From assembly GCF_015999245.1 (NCBI RefSeq), contig NZ_JAEAMR010000007.1, forward strand, positions 189,855-253,854: a DNA stretch of 64,000 bases. The letters are read 5' to 3'. Origin of the DNA: Streptomyces sp. AV19. Its GTDB lineage: Bacteria > Actinomycetota > Actinomycetes > Streptomycetales > Streptomycetaceae. Under the pieces are notes generated by a model, which was not told the origin of the DNA, did no database searches, and saw only the letters and a list, made by a program, of their open reading frames with translations. Shown here in pieces: positions 24,865 through 32,378 of the stretch. The translations under genes and the position numbers were made by a program. Position 1 is the first letter of the stretch; each line of letters starts with the position of its first letter.

Positions 24865-25859
24865 TCGACGAGCGCGTCGGGCTTCCCCTTGCCGCGCGGG
24901 CGCTCGTCCACCATCTTGCCCCACACGATCATCCGGTACGTACTGGTGAATTCGGGGGTACAGGTGGTCAGCGTGATGTACCGGCCGGGGCCGGTGAAGC
25001 CCGAACCCCGGGGCACGGGGCGGATGACGTCGACGTTCGCGGGTGACGTCTGGTCAAGGCGGCTCGTCATCTCATAGGTGTAGAAGGCGCTCCGCGTCTC
25101 GACCACGATCTTGTCGCCGGGGCGCAGCCGGTTGACGTAGCGGAACGGTTCGCCATGGGTGTTGCGGTGGCCCGCCAGCGCGAAGTTGCCCCGCTTGTCC
25201 CAGGGCATCGCGGACTTGAGCGATCCGCTCCCGTAGTGCCCGGCCATACCCCGGTCGAGGACCGTGCGCTTGCCGGTCCCCTCGGCGATCGGCGTCCGCA
25301 CGTCCAGCGCGGGGATGTAGAGGATCGCGAAGCCCTCGCCCGGCGAGAACGCCCCCGCGTCCCGGTCCGCGCCACCGTTCGTCTCCCAGCTGTGCCGCAG
25401 GCTCCTCGCCGCGCCGCCCGCCTGCTGCTGGGCGCGGATGTTGGTCCACCACAGCTGGTAGGCGACGAAGAGCAGCATCACCACGCCGATGGTGATGAAC
25501 ACCTCGCCCACGAGCCGGCTCACGGCCACCCCCACCCCGGCGCGTGCCGCGCGGCGGGCGGCCTTTCGCCGCTCCGCCCGGCCGCCGGCGAGGCCCCCGG
25601 CCGGGGCGGGGACGACGGAGCGCAGCGACACCGTCCCGTCGTCCTCGGCCGGCAGCGGCCGGGCGACGGGCCGCTCCGGAGGCAACGGTCGCGAGACGAC
25701 CTCCTCCGGAGGCAACGGTCGCGAGACGACCTCCTCCGGAGGCAGCGGCTGATGGACGACCCGGTCCCGCGGGGGGCCGTAGGAGCCGGGTTCCCGTACC
25801 GCGTACGGCTCTGGCTGCGCCGCCGTCCAGGGATCCCCCTCGGGGCGCGACCCGTTCAC
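24861..25859 (-). CDS. Class E sortase, second copy, with RPLPPEEVVS repeats
   Basis: A 332-residue sortase. A cytoplasmic Pro-rich head carries three RPLPPEEVVS/RP-type repeats (exact 30-bp DNA repeats at 25681-25740). A membrane helix (VGEVFITIGVVMLLFVAYQL) and a sortase domain with LAGHRNTHG, LTTCTPEF and STYRMIVWG follow. The GTG at 25859 is part of TTCAC/GTGAA, the apparent insertion site of the tnpB element next door. Before insertion this start would have overlapped the trpG stop as GTGA, so the coding region is intact but its native ribosome site and coupling to trpG are gone. AGGA in the element's end lies 4 nt upstream and may substitute. Confidence 0.88.
   Translation of the reverse strand: MNGSRPEGDPWTAAQPEPYAVREPGSYGPPRDRVVHQPLPPEEVVSRPLPPEEVVSRPLPPERPVARPLPAEDDGTVSLRSVVPAPAGGLAGGRAERRKAARRAARAGVGVAVSRLVGEVFITIGVVMLLFVAYQLWWTNIRAQQQAGGAARSLRHSWETNGGADRDAGAFSPGEGFAILYIPALDVRTPIAEGTGKRTVLDRGMAGHYGSGSLKSAMPWDKRGNFALAGHRNTHGEPFRYVNRLRPGDKIVVETRSAFYTYEMTSRLDQTSPANVDVIRPVPRGSGFTGPGRYITLTTCTPEFTSTYRMIVWGKMVDERPRGKGKPDALVE
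25681..25740. repeat. Two exact 30-bp tandem repeats inside sortase gene
   Basis: The unit starting GGCAACGGTCGCGAGACGAC occurs twice with no mismatch (25681-25710, 25711-25740), with partial copies on both sides. It encodes the repeated RPLPPEEVVS segment of the sortase head. Unit number may vary between strains. Confidence 0.9.
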
Positions 25860-27267
25860 CGTGTCCTAGCCAGCAAGCCTGGGGCTCCAGCCCCGGGAGG
25901 AATGGCTTCCTCGTGTCGGAGCCACACGGCGGCGAAGGGCTCTTCGTTGCGTCTCAACATCAAGTTGATTTCCTGGAGTTGGCCTAAATAGCATGTTCTG
26001 CGTGAAGATTGTCGCGCAGGTGAAGTTGATGCCTGTGTCCGCTCATGATGCGCATGCGCTGGCGGCGACACTGCGCACCTGCAACCGGGCCGCGAACCGG
26101 GCGTCCGAGGTGGCTTTCGCCAGGGGCCTCAAGCGGCGCAACGTGCTGCAGGAGGCTGTGTACCACCAGCTCAAGGCCGACTATGACCTTGGAGCGCAGG
26201 CCGCTGTGCGGGTGGTGAAGAAGGTGTGCGACGCCTATGCCACGTTGAAGGCGAACATCAAGGCCGGGAATCTCGGCCCCGAAGGATCGAGGCGTCGCAG
26301 GCGCGCGGAGTCCAAGCCGATCGCCTTCCGCGAGGACGCGGCCCAGCCCTTCGATGACCGCATCCTGACGTGGAATCTCGATGAGCGCACCGTGTCCATC
26401 TGGACGGTGGCCGGGCGCATCAAGGGCATCCCGTTCGTCTGCTCCGAGCAGGCCATGAAGCTCCTGGCCACCCGCAAGGGCGAATCGGATCTGGTGATGC
26501 GGGACGGCATGTTCTTCCTCAGCGCCACCATCGACCTGGCTGAGCCCGAACCGTATGAGCCGGGCGGATTCCTCGGCGTGGATCTCGGAATCGTCAACAT
26601 CGCCACCACGTCCGACGGTCGGATCATGGCTGGAGGCAGCCTCAACCGGTACCGCAAGCGGTACCGCGACCTGCGGACCAAACTCCAGAAGAAGCGCACG
26701 AAGAGCGCGAAGCGCGCGCTGAAGCGTGTCCGGCGCCGTGAGGCGAGGCACGCCGCCCACGTCAACCATGTCATCGCCAAGCAGCTCGTTGCGACCGCTC
26801 AACGCACCTCGCGCGGGATCGCCCTGGAAGACCTTTCGGGGATCCGGCAGAGGGTCACGGCCAAGAAGGACCAGCGGTCCACCCTGCACTTCTGGGCCTT
26901 CGCCCAGCTCGGCGCGTTCGTCGCGTACAAGGCGCGACGGGCCGGTGTGCCGGTCGTCTTCGTCGACCCCCGCAACACCTCCCGTCAGTGCTCCGAGTGC
27001 CGGCACACCCACCGCTCGAACAGAGTGGATCAAGCACGGTTCGTATGCCGCTCCTGCGGGACAGTGCTGCACGCGGACCACAACGGCTCCCGCAACATCG
27101 CCCACCGGGGCGAGGCTGTGTGGAAGCGGGGCGCGGTCAACCGCCCCAGTACGGCTTAGCGTCGTACCGGACGCAGGGGACCAACGCGGCAGCCAGTCGC
27201 GCTCCACTTGCAATCCCAGCCCTTCCGGCCGAGCCAACAAGCTCGGTCCCCTCAGGGCCGAGAAGTT
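25860..27267 (+). mobile_element. Solo tnpB element (IS200/IS605 superfamily, no tnpA)
   Basis: A 1408-bp insertion whose ends are placed by reconstructing the empty site. The left flank ends TTCAC (25855-25859) and the right flank resumes GGCTCCCC (27268). Joining them makes trpG end GAG-CCG-TGA with the TGA overlapping the sortase GTG start (GTGA), the coupling used throughout this window. The left end has a subterminal hairpin GGGGCT-CC-AGCCCC (near 25879-25893). The right end has overlapping hairpins CCGAGC/GCTCGG and CTCGGTCCC/GGGCCGAG. There is no Y1 transposase gene, no terminal inverted repeat and no target duplication, as expected for the group. TTCAC would be the TnpB target-adjacent motif. 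Confidence 0.8.
25993..27159 (+). CDS. tnpB: RNA-guided endonuclease TnpB
   Basis: A 388-residue TnpB/OrfB protein. The RuvC-like catalytic residues are all present: Asp in GVDLGIVNIATTSDG, Glu in GIALEDLSGIR and the last Asp in HADHNGSRNIAHRG. The C-terminal zinc finger has four cysteines (CSEC and CRSC). It should therefore be an active RNA-guided nuclease if expressed. The length is normal and nothing is truncated. It runs antisense to the flanking trpG and sortase genes. Base use is somewhat less GC-biased than in its neighbours, which fits recent arrival. No tnpA lies nearby, so mobility would need a Y1 transposase in trans. Confidence 0.95.
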   Translation: MFCVKIVAQVKLMPVSAHDAHALAATLRTCNRAANRASEVAFARGLKRRNVLQEAVYHQLKADYDLGAQAAVRVVKKVCDAYATLKANIKAGNLGPEGSRRRRRAESKPIAFREDAAQPFDDRILTWNLDERTVSIWTVAGRIKGIPFVCSEQAMKLLATRKGESDLVMRDGMFFLSATIDLAEPEPYEPGGFLGVDLGIVNIATTSDGRIMAGGSLNRYRKRYRDLRTKLQKKRTKSAKRALKRVRRREARHAAHVNHVIAKQLVATAQRTSRGIALEDLSGIRQRVTAKKDQRSTLHFWAFAQLGAFVAYKARRAGVPVVFVDPRNTSRQCSECRHTHRSNRVDQARFVCRSCGTVLHADHNGSRNIAHRGEAVWKRGAVNRPSTA

Positions 27268-27285
27268 GGCTCCCCGGCCTTGCCC
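27135..27285 (+). ncRNA. Candidate omega/reRNA of the tnpB element
   Basis: In this family the guide RNA spans the tnpB 3' end and right end and runs into the flank. Here the right end can form mutually exclusive stems CCGAGC/GCTCGG (27229-27246) and CTCGGTCCC/GGGCCGAG (27242-27262). The scaffold would end near 27267, and the guide would start at GGCTCCCCGG, so TTCAC plus guide would equal the reconstructed empty site. The 5' end is a guess; expression is unproven. Confidence 0.45.
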
Positions 27286-27920
27286 ACCACCGGGGCGAGC
27301 CCGGCCGACCGTTCCACCGCCCCCGCGTCACCGCAGGCGACGAGCCAGTTGGCGAGCATCCGGTGGCCCCACTCGGTGAGCACCGACTCGGGGTGGAACT
27401 GCACGCCCTCGACCGGCAGGTCGCGGTGGCGCAGGCCCATGGCGATGCGTCCGCGCCCGTCGGGGCGGTTGGTCCAGGCGGTCATCTCCAGCTCGTCCGG
27501 CCAGCCTTCGGGCTCGACGGCGAGCGAGTGGTAGCGCGTGGCGGTGAACGGCGAGGGGAGGCCGTGGAAGACGCCGCCGCCCTCGTGCGTCACGAGGGAG
27601 GTCTTGCCGTGCAGCAGCTCGGGGGCCCGGTCGACGACGCCGCCGTAGGCGATGGCCATCGACTGCATGCCCAGGCAGACGCCGAACACCGGCACGCCGG
27701 TGGCCGCGCAGTGCTTGACCATCTCGACGCAGACGCCGGCCTCCTCGGGGGTGCCGGGGCCCGGGGAGAGCAGCACGCCGTCGAACCCGTCCTGGGCGTG
27801 GGCGGGTTCGACCTCGTCGTTGCGGCGCACCTCGCATTCGGCGCCCAGTTGGTAGAGGTACTGGACGAGGTTGAAGACGAAGCTGTCGTAGTTGTCCACG
27901 ACGAGGATGCGCGCGCTCAT
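27252..27920 (-). CDS. trpG/pabA: Anthranilate/aminodeoxychorismate synthase component II (glutamine amidotransferase)
   Basis: A 222-residue class I glutamine amidotransferase that supplies ammonia to a chorismate-using partner for tryptophan or folate precursor synthesis. Seen: NYDSFVFNLVQYL, the oxyanion segment LLSPGPGTPEEAG, the nucleophile in FGVCLGMQSMA, and the His-Glu pair in VQFHPESVLTE. The last codons ACT-TCT-CGG-CCC-TGA (Thr-Ser-Arg-Pro, stop) appear to lie inside the tnpB element's right end, so the ancestral protein probably ended ...GKAGEP. The added tail is short and outside the catalytic core. No component I gene is adjacent. Confidence 0.9.
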   Translation of the reverse strand: MSARILVVDNYDSFVFNLVQYLYQLGAECEVRRNDEVEPAHAQDGFDGVLLSPGPGTPEEAGVCVEMVKHCAATGVPVFGVCLGMQSMAIAYGGVVDRAPELLHGKTSLVTHEGGGVFHGLPSPFTATRYHSLAVEPEGWPDELEMTAWTNRPDGRGRIAMGLRHRDLPVEGVQFHPESVLTEWGHRMLANWLVACGDAGAVERSAGLAPVVGKAGEPTSRP

Positions 27921-27924
27921 CGCG

Positions 27925-28113
27925 TCACCGCCATTCCGTTGCCGTCGTCGGCAGGCTGTCGTCCACGGTCACGTCGTTGAACGGCAACAGCGGTTCGGCC
28001 CAGGGGAAGACGTACTGGAAGAGCATGTAGACGACGCCCAGCACGAGGGCCAGCGAGATCAGCGACTTCACCCATGCGTTGCCCGGCAGATGACGCCAGA
28101 TCCAGACGTACAT
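27925..28113 (-). CDS. Small single-pass membrane protein
   Basis: A 62-residue protein: WIWRHLPGNAWVKSLISLAL leads into one transmembrane helix ending VVYMLFQYVFPW, then an acidic, Thr-rich tail. The ATG at 28113 follows TAGGGAC. It ends 4 bp before the trpG start in the same direction, so they are probably co-transcribed. It is annotated only as a conserved hypothetical in actinomycetes as far as I know. Its place between trpG and the DUF881/crgA genes suggests a role in envelope or division, but nothing in the sequence proves it. Confidence 0.7.
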   Translation of the reverse strand: MYVWIWRHLPGNAWVKSLISLALVLGVVYMLFQYVFPWAEPLLPFNDVTVDDSLPTTATEWR

Positions 28114-28187
28114 GCTGTCCCTACTTGCCGACGGGGATGGTCTTTGCCGCACCAGGGTAAGGGGGAGTGCCCGTGCACGGGGGCCGG

Positions 28188-28967
28188 TCACGCCACGGGC
28201 CTGGCGTAGTGCAGGTCCACCGCGCCCGTGTAGCCGGGGAGCGTGACCGAGCCGCGGTCCTCGACCTTCCAGCCGAGGCCGTACGCCTGGACGTACTGGA
28301 GGTAGTTCTGGACGGCGGGCGCGGTGTCGAGGGCCTTGCGCAGCGCGCCGCGGTCGCCGACGGCGGTCACCTTGTAGGGCGGGGAGTAGACGCGGCCCTG
28401 GAGGATGAGGGTGTTGCCCACGCAGCGCACGGCGCTGGTGGAGATCAGCCGCTGGTCCATCACCTCGATGCCCTTGGCCCCGCCCCGCCACAGGGCGTTG
28501 ACCACGGCCTGGAGGTCCTGCTGGTGGATGACGAGGTCGTTGGGCTGGGGCTGGGGGACGCCGGGGATCTTCGCGGTGGCGTTCGGCGGGGCGTCGGTGA
28601 GGGTGACGGTCAGGGCCGTGCCGCCGAGCGGCCGGGTGCCCGCGGCGTCGCCGAGCGCGGCCAGCCGTCTGGCCTCCGCGGAGTCGGCGCCGGCGTCCCG
28701 CCCGGCCAGGGCGTCGACGCGGGAGCGCAGGGTGGCGGTACTGCGCTCCAGGTCGCCGTTGCCCTTGCTGCGTTCCCGGATGAGGTCGGAGAGCCGGAGC
28801 ATGGAGGCGTCGGTGCGGATGTCGGTGCCCTTGGCCGTGTTGAAGCTCATCCAGAAGATGAGGCCGGCGAGGGCGAAGACGGCGGCCGTGAGCAGCCGGA
28901 CGGGGCGCAGTCGCCGGGGACCGCGGGCGGGACCTGCGTCGCTGGTGGAGTCGGCGGAATTGCTCAA
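28188..28967 (-). CDS. DUF881 family membrane-anchored protein
   Basis: A 259-residue protein with a short basic head, one membrane helix ([18 protein letters not shown]) and an extracytoplasmic DUF881 domain ([34 protein letters not shown], then [20 protein letters not shown]). The frame opens at a TTG (28967) preceded by AAGGG, and there is no ATG or GTG giving the usual N-terminus, so a TTG start is proposed. DUF881 genes are usually linked to crgA and division genes in actinobacteria, as here. Its function is unknown; a coiled-coil segment after the helix (residues about 55-85) could support oligomerisation. Confidence 0.85.
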   Translation of the reverse strand: MSNSADSTSDAGPARGPRRLRPVRLLTAAVFALAGLIFWMSFNTAKGTDIRTDASMLRLSDLIRERSKGNGDLERSTATLRSRVDALAGRDAGADSAEARRLAALGDAAGTRPLGGTALTVTLTDAPPNATAKIPGVPQPQPNDLVIHQQDLQAVVNALWRGGAKGIEVMDQRLISTSAVRCVGNTLILQGRVYSPPYKVTAVGDRGALRKALDTAPAVQNYLQYVQAYGLGWKVEDRGSVTLPGYTGAVDLHYARPVA

Positions 28968-29104
28968 CGTACCCTTGTCCTCTCCGGCGCCGCGGAAGCA
29001 CTACGCTAACGGACGCCCGGGGGGAAGGAAGCGCTCCCCGGCGCGGCCGACCAGCCCTTGTTCCCCCAGCGCGGTTACGCAGCGCATCGACAGGAGAGTC
29101 CCTC

Positions 29105-29359
29105 GTGCCGAAGTCACGGATCCGCAAGAAAGACGACTTCACGCCCCCGCCGGCGAAGCAGCAGAGCATCAAGCTGAACAGCGGACGGCGCTGGGTGGCA
29201 CCGCTGATGCTGGCGCTGTTCCTCATCGGGCTGGCCTGGATCGTGATCTTCTATGTGACGGGCAGCGACATGCCCATCGAGTCGCTGCACAACTGGAACA
29301 TCGTGGTCGGCTTCGGCTTCATCGCCGCGGGGTTCGTCGTCTCGACCCAGTGGAAGTAG
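29105..29359 (+). CDS. crgA: Cell division protein CrgA
   Basis: An 84-residue inner-membrane protein that co-ordinates septum formation; in Streptomyces it restrains FtsZ ring assembly in aerial hyphae, and in mycobacteria it bridges FtsZ, FtsQ and PBPs. Seen: a basic N-terminus [19 protein letters not shown], helix 1 [20 protein letters not shown] and helix 2 [21 protein letters not shown] 29105 is preceded by AGGAGAG. The length matches the family exactly. A GGGCCAC/GTGGCCC hairpin follows immediately, then a group of DnaA boxes. Confidence 0.95.
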   Translation: MPKSRIRKKDDFTPPPAKQQSIKLNSGRRWVAPLMLALFLIGLAWIVIFYVTGSDMPIESLHNWNIVVGFGFIAAGFVVSTQWK

Positions 29360-29381
29360 CCGGGCCACGGCGGTGGCCCGG
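29360..29381 (+). terminator. Hairpin terminator after crgA
   Basis: CGGGCCAC pairs with GTGGCCCG across a 4-nt GGCG loop, starting directly after the crgA stop codon. Confidence 0.6.
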
Positions 29382-29398
29382 GGCTGTTGCCCACGGGG

Positions 29399-29608
29399 TT
29401 ATCCACATCCTCGTCCACAGTGGGGAAAACTCAGAAGATCTGTGGATAACTTCCTCGGCGTTGACGCCGGTGTGACTGATCGCGAACGTCCGAGTTCGCC
29501 CGCCACACCGGCGTACGTCGTTGTTTCCGCAGGTCGGAGCCGGTATTGCAGGAGCGCTTCGGGCTGAGCGGCGCTTCGCACACACGATCCGGCGGCTGCT
29601 GTGGACAA
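29399..29608. other. DnaA-box cluster outside oriC
   Basis: Strong boxes: TTATCCACA (29399-29407), TCGTCCACA (29411-29419), TGTGGATAA (29441-29449) and TGTGGACAA (29600-29608), with a weaker TTGCCCACG at 29387. Three boxes fall within 51 bp. They fill most of the 340-bp gap between crgA and the rhomboid gene, where no gene is supported. This density is close to that of oriC itself, 15 kb away. A DnaA-titrating or regulatory role is inferred; such clusters have been described in S. coelicolor. Confidence 0.65.
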
Positions 29609-29699
29609 CCGCCCTCCCACCGGTGTGGGTGAGCGGTCCCCCGGACCGCCGCCCATCGGTTCCCCGGACCGCCGCCCACCCGTTTCCGCGGGCCCGCCC

Positions 29700-30563
29700 C
29701 TAGCCGAGCTGGGACGTCCGGACGAGCACCGTCACCACGATCGCCAGCAGTGCCGCGCCGCAGGTGAGCCACTGCACCAGCGCGCGCCTCGCCCGCGGGG
29801 CGTGCACCATGCCGAACGCCACCAGGGCCCCGATCGCCAGGCCGCCGATGTGCGCCTCCTTGGCGATGTCGGACCAGGTGAAGGTGAAGATCAGGTTGAG
29901 CACGAGCAGCGCGATCACCGGGCGCATGTCGTACTTCAGCCGCCGCATCAGCACGGCGGTGGCCCCCAGCAGACCGAAGATCGCGCCCGAGGCGCCGAGC
30001 GACCCGGCGTACGGCGAGACCAGCAGATAGCTCAGCGCGCTGCCGCCGAGCCCGGACAGCAGGTAGAGCGCCAGGTAGCGGGCCCGGCCGAAGGCCGCCT
30101 CCAGCGGCGGGCCGAGCCACCAAAGGGAGAGCATGTTGAACGCCAGGTGCACCGGCGACTCATGGAGGAAGAGCGAGGTCAGCAGCCGGTACCACTGGCC
30201 GTCGGCGACGCCCTCGCCCTCGTGGAACGGCGAGCGCCCCAGCATGCAGAGGGTGTTGACGAGGTCCTTGTCGGTGGCCATCACCGCGATCCATATCGCG
30301 ACGTTGATCCCCAGCAGGACCTTGGTCACCAGGAAGGGGTCCGAGGGGTGGGTCACCCCGCCCGCGACCGTGCGCGGGGCGGAGTCCCGCCGGGCACCCT
30401 CGGCGCGGCCGGACGACGGTCCGCCGCCGGCGCACTCGGGGCAGTGGAAGCCGACCGAGGCATTGACCATGCAGTCGGGGCAGATGGGCCGCTCGCAGCG
30501 GGTGCAGCGGATCCCCGTCTCACGGTCCGGATGCCGGTAACAGCAGACGGCCTGGTCGTTCAT
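29700..30563 (-). CDS. Rhomboid family intramembrane serine protease with N-terminal zinc ribbon
   Basis: A 287-residue protein. The N-terminal 40 residues hold a B-box-like zinc-binding cluster (CCYRHPDRETGIRC, then CERPICPDC and FHCPEC). The rhomboid domain of six helices follows, with the catalytic Ser in LGASGAIFGLLGA and the His in EAHIGGLAIGALV. HLAFNMLSLWWLGPPLE is the usual helix 2. Both catalytic residues are present, so it should be active. ATG 30563 follows GGGGAGAG. Substrates are unknown. Confidence 0.93.
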   Translation of the reverse strand: MNDQAVCCYRHPDRETGIRCTRCERPICPDCMVNASVGFHCPECAGGGPSSGRAEGARRDSAPRTVAGGVTHPSDPFLVTKVLLGINVAIWIAVMATDKDLVNTLCMLGRSPFHEGEGVADGQWYRLLTSLFLHESPVHLAFNMLSLWWLGPPLEAAFGRARYLALYLLSGLGGSALSYLLVSPYAGSLGASGAIFGLLGATAVLMRRLKYDMRPVIALLVLNLIFTFTWSDIAKEAHIGGLAIGALVAFGMVHAPRARRALVQWLTCGAALLAIVVTVLVRTSQLG

Positions 30564-30607
30564 GCTCTCCCCTCGCCCTGTGCGAACCGGGCACCGCAGT
30601 TCATGAG

Positions 30608-30641
30608 GCGCCCCGCCCGTCATACGGACGGGCGGGGCGCC
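30608..30641 (-). terminator. Strong GC hairpin after cyclophilin gene
   Basis: GCGCCCCGCCCGT pairs with ACGGGCGGGGCGC around a short loop, 28 bp past the stop of the cyclophilin gene on the minus strand. Confidence 0.65.
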
Positions 30642-30668
30642 GGGTTCCCGGATGGTGCGGCCGGTCCT

Positions 30669-31190
30669 CTATCGGGTCTCGATCACGACGGACTCGATGA
30701 CCACGTCGTGAACCGGACGGTCGTTGCGGGTCTCCGTGCTCGCGATGGCGTCCACGACCTTCTTGCCCGCCTCGGTGGTGACCTCGCCGAAGATGGTGTG
30801 CTTGCCGGTCAGCCAGGTGGTCGGGGACACGGTGATGAAGAACTGCGAACCGTTGGTGCCCGGGCCGGCGTTGGCCATGGCCAGCAGGTAGGGCCTGTTG
30901 AAGGCCAGGTCCGGGTGGAACTCGTCCTTGAACTGGTAGCCCGGGCCGCCGGTGCCGTTGCCCAGCGGGTCACCGCCCTGGATCATGAAACCCTCGATGA
31001 CGCGGTGGAAGACCGTGCCGTCGTACAGCTTGTCCGCGGTCCGCTCGCCCGTCTCCGGGTTGACCCACTCGCGCTCGCCCTTCGCGAGTCCGACGAAGTT
31101 CTTGACCGTCTTCGGGGCGTGGTCCGGCAGGAGCCGGACCTCGATGTCCCCCCGGTTGGTCTTGAGGGTGGCGTAGAGCTGCTCGGCCAC
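30669..31190 (-). CDS. Cyclophilin-type peptidyl-prolyl cis-trans isomerase
   Basis: A 173-residue cytosolic cyclophilin catalysing proline isomerisation in protein folding. The active-site residues are visible: VFHRVIEGFMIQGGDP, MANAGPGTNGSQFFIT and HTIFGEVT. There is no signal peptide. GTG 31190 has an AGGGAAGG site upstream. An extra loop (EREWVNPETGERTADK) between strands is usual in actinobacterial members. Confidence 0.95.
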   Translation of the reverse strand: MAEQLYATLKTNRGDIEVRLLPDHAPKTVKNFVGLAKGEREWVNPETGERTADKLYDGTVFHRVIEGFMIQGGDPLGNGTGGPGYQFKDEFHPDLAFNRPYLLAMANAGPGTNGSQFFITVSPTTWLTGKHTIFGEVTTEAGKKVVDAIASTETRNDRPVHDVVIESVVIETR

Positions 31191-31416
31191 GGTCTACCTT
31201 CCCTAGGGCTGCGCTGACAGCTTCCGATCCTCGCACGGACGGCGGTGCCGCGAGTAATGCCCAAAGCCCCGCGCGCGGCGCCGAAAGGTGGCATTGTCGA
31301 GGCCGGGCCCGTTGACCCGGATGCCCGCCCGCACATGCCGGACCGCCCCTGGGCAGGCATGATTTTCCCCTGGGTGGAAAGGCGAAAGACCATACGCCAC
31401 CGAGGAGGAGGTTCTC

Positions 31417-32055
31417 GTGACCCGCAAGGACAGCGTGCGCGCCGCGACCGGCACCGCCAAGGACAGCGTGCGCCACGCGGCGGAAGTGGTGGCGCCCTAT
31501 GCCGGCACGGCCAAGGACACCGCCGTGCACTACGCGCACGAAGCCCGCGTCCGGCTGGCCCCCAGGGTCGCCGAGGCCGGCCGGCAGGCCCGGACCCAGT
31601 ACGACGCACATCTGCACCCCCGCCTCGAGCACGCCCGCGAGTCCCTGCCGCCCAAGGTCGGCCAGGCCGCGGCGCGGGCCCGGGCCGCGGCGGAACCCGT
31701 GCGTGACGAGGCGCTCTCCCGGGGCACCGCGGCCCTCGCCGCGCTGCGCGGCCAGGTGTCGGCGCAGGAGATCGAGAAGCTCGCCCGCAAGCAGTCCGCC
31801 CGCTGCCGCGCCGGCCGGGTGGCCAAGCGGCTGGCGGTGGTCGGCCTCCTGGTCGGCGGGGCCGTGGCCGCCTGGAAATGGTGGGACCGGCAGGCCAACC
31901 CGGACTGGCTGGTGGAGCCCCCGGCCCCCACCGAGGTCGCCGACCGCCCGCCGCTGTCCTCGGTGGACGGCAGCTCCGACGCCGCTGTCCTCGACCCCGA
32001 GGTCCGGGCCAAGCAGGCGGAAACCGAGGGGCCGGACGAGGACGGGGAGCGCTGA
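31417..32055 (+). CDS. DUF5324 family protein
   Basis: A 212-residue protein of unknown function. Its N-terminal half is a long amphipathic, Ala/Arg-rich helical region with repeated TAKDS(V/A) segments (KDSVRAATGTAKDSVRHAAE), recalling LEA-like or apolipoprotein-like helices. A membrane helix follows near residues 133-152 (RLAVVGLLVGGAVAAWKWW), then an acidic C-terminal tail. GTG 31417 has a strong GAGGAGG. It is annotated as DUF5324 in streptomycetes. The repeated helices suggest membrane or envelope association, but that is inference. Confidence 0.82.
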   Translation: MTRKDSVRAATGTAKDSVRHAAEVVAPYAGTAKDTAVHYAHEARVRLAPRVAEAGRQARTQYDAHLHPRLEHARESLPPKVGQAAARARAAAEPVRDEALSRGTAALAALRGQVSAQEIEKLARKQSARCRAGRVAKRLAVVGLLVGGAVAAWKWWDRQANPDWLVEPPAPTEVADRPPLSSVDGSSDAAVLDPEVRAKQAETEGPDEDGER

Positions 32056-32140
32056 CCGGGCCCCACCCGGACAAGCGCCCGCGCACAGAGCCCACCCGCG
32101 GAGTCCACCTGCGGAGCTCACACGCGGACAAGCAGAGATC

Positions 32141-32184
32141 AAAAAATCCCCTCCGACCGCGTCAACACAGGTCGGAGGGGATTT
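32141..32184 (-). terminator. Rho-independent terminator of tRNA-Ala
   Basis: A 15-bp perfect stem (AAATCCCCTCCGACC with its complement) around an 11-nt loop, with a TTTTTT tract in the minus direction, starting 5 bp after the tRNA-Ala 3' end. Confidence 0.85.
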
Positions 32185-32188
32185 CGCG

Positions 32189-32261
32189 TGGAGCCTAGGA
32201 GAGTCGAACTCCTGACATCTGCCATGCAAAGACAGCGCTCTACCAACTGAGCTAAGGCCCC
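32189..32261 (-). tRNA. tRNA-Ala (anticodon TGC)
   Basis: Reads GGGGCCTTAGCTCAGTTGG on the minus strand. The anticodon loop CTTTGCA sits between GCTGT and GGCAG, giving TGC. The T arm is GGAGTTCGACTCTCC, and the acceptor stem pairs GGGGCCT with AGGCTCC. It is 73 nt with no encoded CCA. Confidence 0.95.
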
Positions 32262-32378
32262 GTCGCAGACCAGAGTACCCGGTGGCGGAGGTGTATCCGA
32301 CCAGGTATCGCCGCGACCCACCACTCTCCGTAGGATGCACCGCAAGATTCGCGGCAGCGAAGCGAAGGGGAGAGCGAG

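Noticed and set aside
25681..25740. Possible CRISPR array
   Set aside because: The repeats are contiguous without spacers and keep the sortase reading frame.
25965..25969. TTGAT as target-adjacent motif of the tnpB element
   Set aside because: It is identical to the ISDra2 motif but lies only 24 bp before tnpB and does not restore the trpG/sortase junction; TTCAC at 25855-25859 does.
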